Part shown: positions 53,982 through 62,867 of the stretch, piece after piece
How the letters are laid out: the number at the start of each line of letters is the position of its first letter
Position numbering within the stretch: position 1 is the stretch's first letter
From: Saccharibacillus soli
Lineage (GTDB): Bacteria; Bacillota; Bacilli; Paenibacillales; Paenibacillaceae
Direction: 5' to 3'
NCBI GenBank assembly: GCA_002189105.1
Contig: NIOB01000001.1
Location: 62,001 to 126,000 of the forward strand
DNA: 64,000 bases
Notes under the pieces: model-generated
The model's database searches: none
Seen by the model: only the letters and a program-made list of their open reading frames with translations
Told to the model about the DNA's origin: nothing
Translations under genes and position numbers: made by a program

Positions 53982-54573
53982 AGCGGTCTCGTCGCAGATG
54001 CCCGCCAGACGCTGGCAGCATACGCTTGGCGTCATGCAGTCAGCCATCGAATTGGCCGAACGTTATGGCGCCGATCCGCAGCGTGCAGAGCTGGCGGCCA
54101 TCGTGCATGATGTCGCCAAATATTGGCCGGTGCATCGCCAGGCGGCGGTGATTGCCGAGAACGGGTTGAATACCGATCTGCTCAATTACGATGCCCCGCT
54201 GTGGCATTCGGAAGTGGGCGCCCATGTTGCCGAACAGGAATATGGAATCGAAGACCGGGAAGTCATCGATGCCATCCGCTATCACACATCAGGGCGCGAA
54301 GAGATGACGCTGCTCGACAAGGTCGTCTGCCTGGCTGATTATATTGAGCCAGGGCGCGATTTTCCGGGGGTTGCCTTGATTCGGGAAAAGGCTTTATTAA
54401 GCCTCGAAGAAGGATTGATCGCCGGCTTCGACTCGACGATTCGGGTGCTGCTGGAGCGTGGACAAACGATATTTCCGACAACGGTATTGGCGCGTAATGA
54501 TCTGCTTCGTCAGCTTGCGACACGTGAGCAGGCGGCGCAGACTCGGCCAGTTACCGAAAATAAGGGAGGATAA
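53953..54573 (+). CDS. yqeK: YqeK family HD-domain phosphohydrolase
   Basis: 206-residue HD-domain protein with a diadenosine tetraphosphate hydrolase-like role reported for YqeK homologues. RRWQHTLGVMQSAIELAERY, AAIVHDVAKYW (HD motif, near residue 57), LLNYDAPLWHSEVGAHVAE and AIRYHTSGREEMTLLDKVVCLADYIEPGRD are diagnostic. The ATG at 53953 lies inside the end of nadD, with AAAGGAG before it; the frame from 53926 is not used. Ends 3 bp before rsfS. Confidence 0.92.
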   Translation: MRLTREQLIEAVSSQMPARRWQHTLGVMQSAIELAERYGADPQRAELAAIVHDVAKYWPVHRQAAVIAENGLNTDLLNYDAPLWHSEVGAHVAEQEYGIEDREVIDAIRYHTSGREEMTLLDKVVCLADYIEPGRDFPGVALIREKALLSLEEGLIAGFDSTIRVLLERGQTIFPTTVLARNDLLRQLATREQAAQTRPVTENKGG

Positions 54574-54576
54574 CGA

Positions 54577-54924
54577 ATGAGCGTAAACGCAAAAGAACTG
54601 CTCCACATTGCGACAGAAGCGGTCGCAGACAAAAAAGCCATGAAAGTCGTTGCCCTGGACCTGCATGGGATCTCCATGGTAGCTGATTACTTCGTCGTAT
54701 GTCACGGGAACTCGGATACCCAGGTACAGGCGATTGCAACGGAAGTTCGCAAGCGTGCCCAGGAAGCTGGCGCGAATATTCGCGGCATCGAAGGCATGGA
54801 TTCGGCACGTTGGGTACTCATGGATCTCGGAGACGTCATCGTGCACGTGTTCCACCGGGATGAACGCGAATATTACAACATCGAGCGCGTCTGGTCAGAT
54901 GCAAAAGTGGTGGAAACGGTATGA
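54577..54924 (+). CDS. rsfS: Ribosomal silencing factor RsfS
   Basis: 115-residue protein that binds ribosomal protein uL14 and blocks subunit joining during starvation. DYFVVCHGNSDTQVQAIATEVRKRAQE, IEGMDSARWVLMDLGDVIVHVFHRDEREYYNIERVWSDA are the family hallmark. Starts with a GGGAGG box 5-10 nt ahead. Its stop overlaps the cvfB start by 4 nt (ATGA). Confidence 0.95.
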   Translation: MSVNAKELLHIATEAVADKKAMKVVALDLHGISMVADYFVVCHGNSDTQVQAIATEVRKRAQEAGANIRGIEGMDSARWVLMDLGDVIVHVFHRDEREYYNIERVWSDAKVVETV

Positions 54925-55868
54925 GTCTCGAAGCAGGCACAATCGTTCAATTGACCGTAGCTCGGGAAGTCTCGCCGCATGGCTTTTTCATGACAGATGG
55001 TCAGGAAGAAGTGCTGCTGCCCTACACCGAGCGCACGGGCAATATGAAATTCCGTCCAGGTCAGCAGACGGAAGTGTTCATTCATCACGATTCCGAAGAT
55101 CGGCTGATCGCCACGATGAAGAAACCACTTCTGACCTTCGGCCAGATCGCCAAGCTGGAAGTCGCCGATATTCATCCACGTCTCGGCTGCTTCCTGGAGA
55201 TGGGGCTGGGTCGTCAACTGCTGCTCCCTAAGCGTGAGCTGCCAGAAACGCCAGAGCTTCAGCCGGAAGTCGGCGACCATATCTTCGTGCGTATGGACCG
55301 CGACAAGCAGGGGCGCCTGCTTGCGCGTACCTGCGGCGAGGAAGAGTTGGCACCGCTGTGCTTCAACGTTCCGGAATCCTGGCAGAATCAATGGATGAAA
55401 GCGACGGTCTACCGTCCGCTTCAGATGGGCACCTTCGTCATTATCGACGGCGGTGTGTTGGGCTTCGGCGCGATTGGATTCATTCACTCCTCCGAACGTT
55501 CCCGTCTGCTGCGTCTCGGTGAGACGATCGACGTGCGCGTGGCGCGTATCCGCGAGGAAGACGGCCGTGCCAATCTGTCGATGGCACAGCGCAAGGAGAT
55601 TGGCATGGACGAAGATGCCGAGAAGATTCTGGCCTTCATGCGCAGCCGCGACGGTGGTCAGATGCCTTACTCCGACAAGACGGCGCCGGACATCATCAAG
55701 CTGCGGTTTGGCATCAGCAAAGCAGCTTTTAAGCGGGCGCTGGGTCGCCTGATGAAGCAGGGGCTGATTGAGCAGGAAGAGAACTGGACCCGTCTGAAAC
55801 AAACTGAGGAAACGACGAATTCCAATCCGGCGGATTCTGGTGAAGCCGCTTCGGATTCGCAGTCATAA
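54921..55868 (+). CDS. cvfB: CvfB-like S1 RNA-binding protein
   Basis: 315-residue RNA-binding protein with S1-like OB folds (about residues 1-60, 65-135, 140-215, including VSPHGFFMTDGQEEVLLP, HPRLGCFLEMGLGRQLLLP and MGTFVIIDGGVLGFGAIGFIHSSE) and a C-terminal winged helix (about 245-290, DIIKLRFGISKAAFKRALGRLMKQGLIE). It matches CvfB/YitL, which affects translation and virulence-related expression in staphylococci. A Ser/Asn/Glu-rich tail ends the protein. Its position between rsfS and yqeM is not the B. subtilis order (yqeL-yqeM adjacent). Confidence 0.9.
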   Translation: MSLEAGTIVQLTVAREVSPHGFFMTDGQEEVLLPYTERTGNMKFRPGQQTEVFIHHDSEDRLIATMKKPLLTFGQIAKLEVADIHPRLGCFLEMGLGRQLLLPKRELPETPELQPEVGDHIFVRMDRDKQGRLLARTCGEEELAPLCFNVPESWQNQWMKATVYRPLQMGTFVIIDGGVLGFGAIGFIHSSERSRLLRLGETIDVRVARIREEDGRANLSMAQRKEIGMDEDAEKILAFMRSRDGGQMPYSDKTAPDIIKLRFGISKAAFKRALGRLMKQGLIEQEENWTRLKQTEETTNSNPADSGEAASDSQS

Positions 55869-55923
55869 GAGAACGTTCGAGCGCAGGAGATTCTTGCGAC
55901 CGATCAAGCACGGAATTTTGCAG

Positions 55924-55963
55924 AAAACGGCTACTTTCCGCTGAAGGAAAGGGCCGTTTTTTT
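55924..55963 (+). terminator. Terminator between cvfB and yqeM
   Basis: AAAACGGC-TA-CTTTCC pairs with GGAAAG-G-GCCGTTTT, followed by a T-run. It lies just before the yqeM ribosome binding site, so yqeM may be expressed by read-through or from another start. Confidence 0.75.
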
Positions 55964-55988
55964 GCGAGACAAGGACGGAGGACACGGA

Positions 55989-56792
55989 ATGTCTTACGGT
56001 AAATTTGCCTACGTGTATGATGAATTGATGCAGGATATGCCTTATAGCAAATGGCAACGGTTCGCGCTGGAGGCCTGGCAGAAATACGGAAATCCACGCA
56101 GTGTGGTTGAGCTGGGCTGCGGCACCGGTACGCTGACGCTGATGTTGGCGCAGCAGGGGTATCACATGACGGGCATGGATTTGTCCGAAGATATGCTGGC
56201 GGTTGCGCAGAACAAAGCCGAGGAACAGCCTCCGCTTCAGGGCCTGCTGCGCAGCGGCAGTTTGCGTTTTGTTCATCAGGATATGACGCAGTGGGAGGCG
56301 CCGGAGCCGGTCGATTCGGTCATCTCGTTCTGCGATTGTCTCAATTATCTGACGGAGCCGGAGCAGATCGAAGCAGTGTTTCGCGCCACATATGACGGGT
56401 TGAAGCCAGGAGGAACGTTCCTGTTCGATGTGCATCATCCGGATACCCTTCGTAGATACGAAGAGGAGCAGCCGTTTGTACTGGACGAAGGTGGAATCTC
56501 TTACATCTGGACGTGTGGGATGGACGAGGAGCGCATGGAGATTGAACATCATCTGCGGATCTTCGTGAGTCGAAGCGGACAGATTGAACCCAATCAGGCA
56601 CGGACTTCCTCTGCGGCTGGCCAAGTCTATGATCGATTCGACGAGATTCATGTGGAGCGGGCTTACGATCCCGAATGGCTCAGTCACATGCTGCGCAAGG
56701 CCGGATTTTCACAAGTGGAGTGTCTGGCTGACTTTGAATGGGAAGCGCCGGACGAGGAGAGCCAGCGGCTGTTTTATGTAGCAGTCAAATAA
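55989..56792 (+). CDS. yqeM: YqeM-like class I SAM-dependent methyltransferase
   Basis: 267-residue methyltransferase. The N-terminal YGKFAYVYDELMQDMPYSKWQRF is the YqeM family start; then motif I VVELGCGTGTLTLMLAQQGYHMTGMDLSEDML (SAM binding, about residues 37-68), DSVISFCDCLNYL, and KPGGTFLFDVHH. The frame opens at 55962, but ACGGAGG precedes the ATG at 55989. Final gene of the yqe cluster; the target of methylation is unknown. Bordered by terminators on both sides. Confidence 0.92.
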   Translation: MSYGKFAYVYDELMQDMPYSKWQRFALEAWQKYGNPRSVVELGCGTGTLTLMLAQQGYHMTGMDLSEDMLAVAQNKAEEQPPLQGLLRSGSLRFVHQDMTQWEAPEPVDSVISFCDCLNYLTEPEQIEAVFRATYDGLKPGGTFLFDVHHPDTLRRYEEEQPFVLDEGGISYIWTCGMDEERMEIEHHLRIFVSRSGQIEPNQARTSSAAGQVYDRFDEIHVERAYDPEWLSHMLRKAGFSQVECLADFEWEAPDEESQRLFYVAVK

Positions 56793-56802
56793 TCGCAAAA
56801 GC

Positions 56803-56838
56803 AAAAACGGATTTCCCAATGAGGAGATCCGTTTTTTT
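56803..56838. terminator. Bidirectional terminator after yqeM
   Basis: AAAAACGGAT (56803-56812) pairs with ATCCGTTTTT (56827-56836). It serves yqeM and the convergent AraC gene. Confidence 0.85.
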
Positions 56839-56844
56839 GATGGC

Positions 56845-57705
56845 TCACTCATAGAACAACAGTCGTTTGGCATACGCATTGCGGAAGTCGCTGGGGGTTA
56901 ATCCGACAATCTTCTTGAACGCCTTCATAAAATTATGGGAGTCGGTATACCCAAGCTTGACCGAAACCTCGCTAATATTCTGGTTGGTGTCTGTCAGCAG
57001 ATATTTAGCCAGTTCCATCTTCTGTTGGAGGATGTACTGCTTGAGCGATATGCCGGAGATGGAGGAGAACAGATGGGAGAGATATTTCTCGTTATATCCG
57101 AACGTCTCGGCGATCTGGGAGACTCTGAGCGGTTCACCTCGGCTCCACTTGATGTAGTCCACGATGTCGTGATACAGCTGCTCCTGCCGCGTTTTTTTGA
57201 CTGTGATAATCGAATCGGTATGAAAAAGTTGGTTATACAGCTCACACAAAATGACTGTAGACATGTAATTGTTTAAGGCTGAAGTATCATAACTGCGAAC
57301 CGAATCCTGAAGCTGCTTCATCATGACGATCATCTTCTCCAGACTCTGGAGCTTACCATAGCGCGGCAGTACAATCTTCTGCTCCTGCTTGTCGGGAAGG
57401 CCTTCCGTGGCATCGACCGTTACGATCGTCTTCTCTTTGACCGAAAAATGAAGCCAGTAGAAACTGCACTCCGAGACTTTGTAGCCATATTGTTCGGTGG
57501 AGGGGGGGAGTAGAAGATATTCACCCTGTGATACCGTAAACTGCTGTGAGCCGCCGGCCAGATACAGCACACCTTGTGTGACTACCATTAATTCATAATC
57601 CATGAGGGTGCGGCTCAAATGAATCCAGTTAGCGTCGGGCGCAACGAATTTTCCGGTAATGGCCAGCTCAACGGGAGTGTCAACCGACAGTTCGTACGCA
57701 ATCAT
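56845..57705 (-). CDS. AraC-family regulator of the adjacent sugar ABC transporter
   Basis: 286-residue regulator divergent from an LplABC-type importer. The N-terminal cupin-like domain (about residues 20-100, LMVVTQGVLYLAGGSQQFTVSQGEYLLLPPST) may sense a sugar; the C-terminal two-HTH domain (about 185-285) contains LRVSQIAETFGYNEKYLSHLFSSISG and NISEVSVKLGYTDSHNFMKAFKKIVGLTPSDFR. The frame opens at 57783, but AAAGGAGG lies 8 nt before the ATG at 57705. Control of the transporter is inferred from position. Confidence 0.88.
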   Translation of the reverse strand: MIAYELSVDTPVELAITGKFVAPDANWIHLSRTLMDYELMVVTQGVLYLAGGSQQFTVSQGEYLLLPPSTEQYGYKVSECSFYWLHFSVKEKTIVTVDATEGLPDKQEQKIVLPRYGKLQSLEKMIVMMKQLQDSVRSYDTSALNNYMSTVILCELYNQLFHTDSIITVKKTRQEQLYHDIVDYIKWSRGEPLRVSQIAETFGYNEKYLSHLFSSISGISLKQYILQQKMELAKYLLTDTNQNISEVSVKLGYTDSHNFMKAFKKIVGLTPSDFRNAYAKRLLFYE

Positions 57706-57815
57706 CAACGCAACCTCCTTTGTCCATTTTACGTCTTTGCGAATGATTCTGCTCATTGTAAAGCTATCATAAAACGCTTCCAATCGCTAGATACTGACAC
57801 CGTACACCTAACCTT

Positions 57816-57845
57816 TTGACACTTATTCAAACTTTAAACTATTTG
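57816..57845 (+). promoter_or_regulatory. Putative promoter of the LplABC-type operon
   Basis: Perfect TTGACA (57816-57821), 18 bp, TATTTG. The -10 is weak, in keeping with activator dependence. Confidence 0.5.
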
Positions 57846-57887
57846 TTCAGCACCAAAATCGGATTAAGCTAGAGACGTCAAATTGAA

Positions 57888-57903
57888 ATGAAAGCGGATT
57901 CAG
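57888..57903 (+). promoter_or_regulatory. Catabolite-responsive element (cre) for CcpA
   Basis: ATGAAAGCGGATTCAG matches WTGNAARCGNWWWCAW at 15 of 16 positions. It is downstream of the putative promoter and about 135 bp before the binding-protein start, suited to roadblock repression by CcpA. Confidence 0.7.
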
Positions 57904-58036
57904 ATGAGCGTTTTTCACAGAAGAATTTGACGAAAGTACCATCATCAAAGGGGCTCGGCATGATACGAAGGAGCGCTATACATACATCTTTTACTGCTTC
58001 TCCGCGTCATTTCGGCAAAAAATGGAGGGGATCGAA

Positions 58037-59656
58037 ATGAAAAAAAGCTTATCGATTCTGGCGGTACTCGCGCTCGGAGCAGGTCTGCTCTCCGGCTGCG
58101 GTGGTTCGGATGAAGAGGGAGCAAGCGGCGGACAAACGACGCCCGATGGCAAGGTCAAATTGACCGCGATTATGACCAAGCACTCCCTGACACAAGAGTT
58201 CAGCAAGATGGAATGGCTCAAGAAAGCGGAAGAACGTGCAGGTGTGCAAATCGAGTGGCAGGAAGTCAGCGCAGACTGGGGGCAGAAAAAAGGAGCGCTG
58301 CTCGCAGGTGGCGACATCCCTGATCTGATTATTGGACCCAATGCGATTACGGATGCCGATTATGCGCAGTTCCCAGGGCTTTTTGAAGACCTGACGCCGC
58401 TCATCGCCGCCGATGCACCCAATGTACAGAAGATGTTCGACGAGAAGCCGGAAACGAAAGCGATCGCCACACAGCTGGACGGCAAAATCTATGGTCTGCC
58501 CAAATACCAGCGCTTCTGGCCGGAGACGACCACGCGCCAATACATCAACAAGAAATGGCTCGATAACCTGGGACTCAAGGAGCCGACCAACTGGGATGAG
58601 CTGTACGACGTGCTGGTTGCGTTTAAGGAAAAAGATGCGAATGGCAACGGCGATCCCAACGATGAGATTCCGATGGACTTTGCGCCAAGCGGCACGGGAG
58701 GTTTTGGGGCTTTCATGCCTACCATGCTGCTGGGCAGCGAAGGGATCACCATGACCGATAACAGCGGACAGGGCTATTTTGTGGAAGACGGTCAGGTTAA
58801 AAACTTCTTCACGGACGAACGCTACCGGGATCTGGTCGCCTTCCTGCACAAATGTTATGCGGCAGGTTTAATCAGCAAGGAAGTATTTACGCAGGATTAT
58901 ACGAAGTATCAGTCCGTCGCACGTGGAAACGGGGATACGGCAGCTGTAGGCTTCACATGGGGTTGGGAAGTGACCGACCGTGTGGGCAACACGTTGGCTC
59001 CCCAGTATGAATCACTGGCTCCCCTGAAGAAAAGTGCGGATTCGGCTGCGAAAGTCACCTGGTCCTATGACTATAATTCGCTCAACTATGGTGTGAATAT
59101 GGTGTCGCTGGCTTCCACCGCCAAAAATAAAGATGCTGCGATGAAGTTCATCAACGAATTGTACGATCCGACAGTCAGCATGCAGGTGCTGTTTGGTTCG
59201 CTCGGTACGAACATCAAGGACAACGGTGATGGCTCCTACTCGGTTCTTCCTCCAGAGGACAAAGCGATGGACCCGGGAACATGGAAATGGACGAGCACAT
59301 GGGCAGACAATGGCCCGATGTATATCGCCGATTCGCTCAAGCTGACATTGGGCACCGATATGCAGTCGGTGGGTTCCCAGACCAAACCGCTCAAGGCGGC
59401 ACTGGATAGCATCGACAAGAAAAAGGATGTTCTGCCCAGCATGTTTATCAAATACAGCGTGGAAGATAATAACACGATGACGCTGAACAATACGGCCATG
59501 CTGTCGCTCACCATGGCAAAGTGGGCCGAATGGGTCACCAACGGTGGTGTGGAAGACCAGTGGAATGAATATCTGGACAATGTGAAGAAGACCGGTCTGG
59601 ACAAGAATATTGAGATTATCCAGAAATATTATGACGATTACATGAGCAAAAATTAA
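58037..59656 (+). CDS. Extracellular sugar-binding lipoprotein (LplA-like)
   Basis: Substrate-binding component of an ABC importer, 539 residues. Lipoprotein signal with lipobox LLSGC (Cys 21), tethering it to the outer face of the membrane. It resembles the large LplA/YtcQ-type binding proteins for oligosaccharides of Paenibacillaceae, with aromatic-rich and Asp-rich loops (DANGNGDPNDEIPMDF). The frame opens at 58022, but the ATG at 58037 follows GGAGGGGATCG. The sugar is unknown. First gene of an operon with two permeases; no ATPase gene is present, so a shared MsmX-like ATPase is likely. Confidence 0.92.
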   Translation: MKKSLSILAVLALGAGLLSGCGGSDEEGASGGQTTPDGKVKLTAIMTKHSLTQEFSKMEWLKKAEERAGVQIEWQEVSADWGQKKGALLAGGDIPDLIIGPNAITDADYAQFPGLFEDLTPLIAADAPNVQKMFDEKPETKAIATQLDGKIYGLPKYQRFWPETTTRQYINKKWLDNLGLKEPTNWDELYDVLVAFKEKDANGNGDPNDEIPMDFAPSGTGGFGAFMPTMLLGSEGITMTDNSGQGYFVEDGQVKNFFTDERYRDLVAFLHKCYAAGLISKEVFTQDYTKYQSVARGNGDTAAVGFTWGWEVTDRVGNTLAPQYESLAPLKKSADSAAKVTWSYDYNSLNYGVNMVSLASTAKNKDAAMKFINELYDPTVSMQVLFGSLGTNIKDNGDGSYSVLPPEDKAMDPGTWKWTSTWADNGPMYIADSLKLTLGTDMQSVGSQTKPLKAALDSIDKKKDVLPSMFIKYSVEDNNTMTLNNTAMLSLTMAKWAEWVTNGGVEDQWNEYLDNVKKTGLDKNIEIIQKYYDDYMSKN

Positions 59657-59731
59657 GCCATGAAAAGGGAAGCCGTCTTCAGTCCAGTGACGCGAAGACG
59701 GTTCCCGTTTTCACGAAAGGAGCAATCTCTG

Positions 59732-60694
59732 ATGGTTCCCCAAAATCCTTATGAACATCCCGTGAATCTGCGCCCATACAAGAAGAAAAAACCGACGGTG
59801 CTAAACACGTTCCGGCGTGATTACCAACTGTGGATCATGATCTTACCGGCAATTGTGGTGATTTTCATCTTCAACTACATTCCGATGTACGGGATTCAGC
59901 TTGCGTTCCGCGACTACAATTTCGCCAAAGGGTTAACTGGGGGCGAATGGCGCGGATTGTTCTATTTTAAACAGTTTTTTGAGAGCTACCAGTTTGCCGA
60001 CTTAATGAAAAATACGGTGGTCATCAGCCTATCAACCGTTGTCCTGAGCTTCCCGGCTCCGATTATCCTGGCGCTGCTCATCAATCAACTGCGCTGGAAA
60101 AGAGCCAAGAAGGCGCTGCAAACGACTGTCTATCTGCCGCATTTTATCTCTATTGTAGTCATGGTGGGCCTATTGAACGTGCTGCTGTCGCCCAACTCGG
60201 GCGTCATCGGTCATCTGCTGCAATCGGTCGGTCTGGGCGATGTGAACCTGCTGGGTTCCACTTCAACCTTCGTGCCTGTCTATGTCATCTCCGAGATCTG
60301 GCAGCACTGCGGCTGGAACAGCATCATCTATCTGGCGGCGCTCTCCACCGTTGATCCGCAGCTCTATGATGCCGCGAAGATCGACGGAGCCAGCCGCTGG
60401 CAGACCATTCGGAATATCGAGATTCCTGCGCTGATTCCGACGATTATCATCTTGTTTGTACTCAGCATGGGCAGTGTACTCAGCACCGGCTTCGAGAAGA
60501 TCTTCCTGATGCAGAACTCGCTCAACCTGCCGGTATCGGAAGTCATTGCCACCTATGTGTACAAGATCGGGATCGTAAGCAATCAGTTCAGCTATTCGGC
60601 AGCTATTGGTCTGTTCAATACGCTCATTAACTTCTTCTTCCTCTATACGATGAACCTGGTGGCCAGAAAAACGTCCGAGACCAGCTTGTGGTAA
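59732..60694 (+). CDS. ABC transporter permease, LplB-like
   Basis: Integral membrane permease of about 320 residues with six hydrophobic helices (WIMILPAIVVIFIFNYIPMYGIQLAF is the first) and the EAA-type loop LYDAAKIDGASRWQTIRNIEIPALIP, which contacts the ATPase. It resembles LplB/YteP-type oligosaccharide permeases. The frame opens at 59660, but AAAGGAG before the ATG at 59732 gives the usual N-terminus. Paired with the following permease. Confidence 0.9.
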   Translation: MVPQNPYEHPVNLRPYKKKKPTVLNTFRRDYQLWIMILPAIVVIFIFNYIPMYGIQLAFRDYNFAKGLTGGEWRGLFYFKQFFESYQFADLMKNTVVISLSTVVLSFPAPIILALLINQLRWKRAKKALQTTVYLPHFISIVVMVGLLNVLLSPNSGVIGHLLQSVGLGDVNLLGSTSTFVPVYVISEIWQHCGWNSIIYLAALSTVDPQLYDAAKIDGASRWQTIRNIEIPALIPTIIILFVLSMGSVLSTGFEKIFLMQNSLNLPVSEVIATYVYKIGIVSNQFSYSAAIGLFNTLINFFFLYTMNLVARKTSETSLW

Positions 60695-60730
60695 CACGGC
60701 GGTTTCGATCAGGAAAGGAGAGAATCCATC

Positions 60731-61651
60731 ATGCAGCTTGTTCAGAAAAAAGAAAAAATAACGCCGCATAAACGGAATTTTGGCGAGTGGGCATTTGATG
60801 CAGCGATATTTGCCATCTGCCTGCTAATCTTCCTCAGTATCGTCTATCCCTTATATTTTGTCGTCATCGCTTCCATCAGTAATTCGACGTTGGTGGCTAC
60901 CGGTCAGGTTACGCTGTTCCCTAAGGAAATCAGCTTCTTCGGCTATTCCGAAATTTTCAAGGATCAGCGGATCTGGACAGGGTACGGCAATACGATTCTC
61001 TATACCGTTCTGGGGACGTTCGTGAATCTCTTGTTCACCCTGCCCGCCGCTTATGTGTTATCCCGACAGGAGTTCCGTGCCAGACGATTTATTATGTTTG
61101 CGTTTGTGCTGACCTTATTCTTCGGCGGCGGTCTGATTCCCACATATCTGCTGATGAAGGATCTGCACTTAATCAATACAATGTGGGTGTTCATTCTGCC
61201 ATTCAGCGTGAACGTCTACAATCTGATTATTGCCCGGTCTTTTTTTGAAAGTTCGATTCCCAAAGAGCTGTACGAGGCGGCCGCGATGGATGGCTGTTCG
61301 CATTTCCGCTATTTTGGCTCTGTTGTACTGCCGCTCTCCAAGGCGATTGTATCGGTAATTGGTCTCTATTATCTGGTGGCGCACTGGAACGACTTCTTCA
61401 CCGGTCTGATTTATATTCGCAGCAACAGTCTTCAGCCGCTTCAGATTGTCCTGCGGGATATTCTGCTGTCCAATCAGGTCTTCGCACAGGGAGCCGGTTC
61501 CGGCGGAGCAGCAGGCGGATATGCCCAGCAGTATGCCGATCAGGTCAAATATGGCGTGATTATCGTCTCTACGCTGCCGATTCTGCTCGTCTATCCGTTC
61601 CTGCAAAAATACTTCGACAAGGGCGTTATGATTGGTTCGGTTAAAGGCTGA
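60731..61651 (+). CDS. ABC transporter permease, LplC/YtcP-like
   Basis: 306-residue permease with six helices. FDAAIFAICLLIFLSIVYPLYFVVIASIS is typical of LplC/YtcP, and the EAA loop is ELYEAAAMDGCSHFRYFGSVVLPLSKA. AAAGGAGAG precedes ATG. With LplB-like and LplA-like partners it completes a carbohydrate importer lacking its own ATPase. A strong hairpin follows 30 nt after the stop. Confidence 0.91.
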   Translation: MQLVQKKEKITPHKRNFGEWAFDAAIFAICLLIFLSIVYPLYFVVIASISNSTLVATGQVTLFPKEISFFGYSEIFKDQRIWTGYGNTILYTVLGTFVNLLFTLPAAYVLSRQEFRARRFIMFAFVLTLFFGGGLIPTYLLMKDLHLINTMWVFILPFSVNVYNLIIARSFFESSIPKELYEAAAMDGCSHFRYFGSVVLPLSKAIVSVIGLYYLVAHWNDFFTGLIYIRSNSLQPLQIVLRDILLSNQVFAQGAGSGGAAGGYAQQYADQVKYGVIIVSTLPILLVYPFLQKYFDKGVMIGSVKG

Positions 61652-61683
61652 TTGAATGTTTAAGCTCTATATCTGATGAACGC

Positions 61684-61753
61684 CAAAAATCCCTTTATTT
61701 CCTCAGAGGCTGCACCCAATGATGGGCGAAGCCGAGGCATAAAGGGATTTTTA
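61684..61753 (+). terminator. Terminator of the LplABC-type operon
   Basis: AAAAATCCCTTTAT pairs with ATAAAGGGATTTTT, with a GAGGC/GCCGAGG-type inner stem, and a T-run. Confidence 0.8.
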
Positions 61754-61819
61754 TATGGAGCGGGATAGATTGGGGAGAGGCCATGCGCTTCATACGGATA
61801 GGATGAAGCGTACGGGCTT

Positions 61820-62785
61820 CTAATCCCGTCCGGTAGGAACCGATTCTTTTTCATTTGGTGCGACAAATCCGCCTTCATGCACATTATAGAGCACGCGCGC
61901 CAGCAGATGCTGGCTGTAGTTGCCGAAGTTGCGCCCGAACAAGGTCAATCCACGCTTGTTGGTTGGCTGTTCGGTTACGGCAATGCGGAAAGTCAGTTCA
62001 CTTCGATAATCCAGGCGAATATCTTCCAGCGTCACATCAGAGATGCGGCAGCCGTCGATAAAACTTCCTTCGCTGTTGATCCGAATCAGCTTGAGCATCC
62101 CATATTGGTTCAGGTGCGGCGGCCACCAGTCGGGGTTGAATGTACCGCGCACATCGCCGAAATCTCCGGGACTCGTCCAGCAGCCCAGCTCAATCCCGTT
62201 CATGGAAAAATGGATGTCCGACGGATAGTAGTTGTTGTAGCCTGGCGCCTCCGAGCCAATCTCCAGAGAAACCTGAATCTCCCGGAAGCTCTGATTGGCT
62301 TTGAGATAGTTGGGGATACGATATTCCAGAAATCCTTCAGCGAGCCAGATAATCTCCGCATGAATCCGCTGGGGATCGGCAAAATAGCGAGGGTCGTCGA
62401 AGTCTCCGATAATGCTGTCCTTGGTAGCAAGGCCGCAGGTGGGCAGAGCCTTGTAGTCGCTGTAATGCCCAACCTGAATCTCCACTTCGTACAGATTGTC
62501 CGCATCCTTGCTGCGCAGATCCACCATTAACTTGTCTTTGTTGAGGTAACAGAGCTTCTGGATGCCGTGTTTGCCCCCGGCTGTGCGGATCTCAATCAGG
62601 CCGCATTCCTCAAGCTTTTTGATATGCAGAGTGACCGCACCGTTGCTCAGTCCCAGCTTGCGGGCGATTTCGTTTAAGTTCAATTCTTCATTTCCGGCGA
62701 GCAGTTCGAGAATCTGAATCCGAATTTCCGAACCAAGCGCCTTGAAAATCTCAATCCCGCTCATTAAATCTTTGATGTAAATCAT
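61820..62785 (-). CDS. ArsR-type transcriptional regulator with large unknown C-terminal domain
   Basis: 321-residue regulator. The N-terminal winged helix (about residues 8-80) is ArsR-type: FKALGSEIRIQILELLAGNEELNLNEIARKLGLSNGAVTLHIKKLEECGLIE. The remaining ~230 residues form a beta-rich domain with VSLEIGSEAPGYNNYYPSDIHFSMNGIELGCWTSPGDFGDVRGTFNPDWWPPHLNQYG, which I do not recognise as a named family; it may bind a sugar ligand. It lacks metal-binding Cys pairs of metal-sensing ArsR. Divergent from a sugar ABC gene; similar regulators beside sugar importers are known in Paenibacillus. GAGG precedes ATG. Confidence 0.85.
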   Translation of the reverse strand: MIYIKDLMSGIEIFKALGSEIRIQILELLAGNEELNLNEIARKLGLSNGAVTLHIKKLEECGLIEIRTAGGKHGIQKLCYLNKDKLMVDLRSKDADNLYEVEIQVGHYSDYKALPTCGLATKDSIIGDFDDPRYFADPQRIHAEIIWLAEGFLEYRIPNYLKANQSFREIQVSLEIGSEAPGYNNYYPSDIHFSMNGIELGCWTSPGDFGDVRGTFNPDWWPPHLNQYGMLKLIRINSEGSFIDGCRISDVTLEDIRLDYRSELTFRIAVTEQPTNKRGLTLFGRNFGNYSQHLLARVLYNVHEGGFVAPNEKESVPTGRD

Positions 62786-62830
62786 GCAGGTTTCCTCACT
62801 TCCACTTGGATTGCCGACGTCGATGATTGT

Positions 62831-62846
62831 TTTATATTAGTATAAA
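62831..62846. promoter_or_regulatory. Operator candidate overlapping the regulator promoter
   Basis: TTTATA-TTAG-TATAAA is a perfect 6-bp-arm inverted repeat over the regulator's -10. The flanking 14-mer ATTGTTTTATATTA (62826-62839) recurs at 63111-63124. Confidence 0.55.
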
Positions 62847-62867
62847 TCGAAAACGGTTATAAACCAA
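62839..62867 (-). promoter_or_regulatory. Promoter of the ArsR-type regulator gene
   Basis: On the minus strand TTGGTT (plus 62862-62867), 17 bp, TATACT (plus 62839-62844). The -10 matches 5 of 6. Confidence 0.55.
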
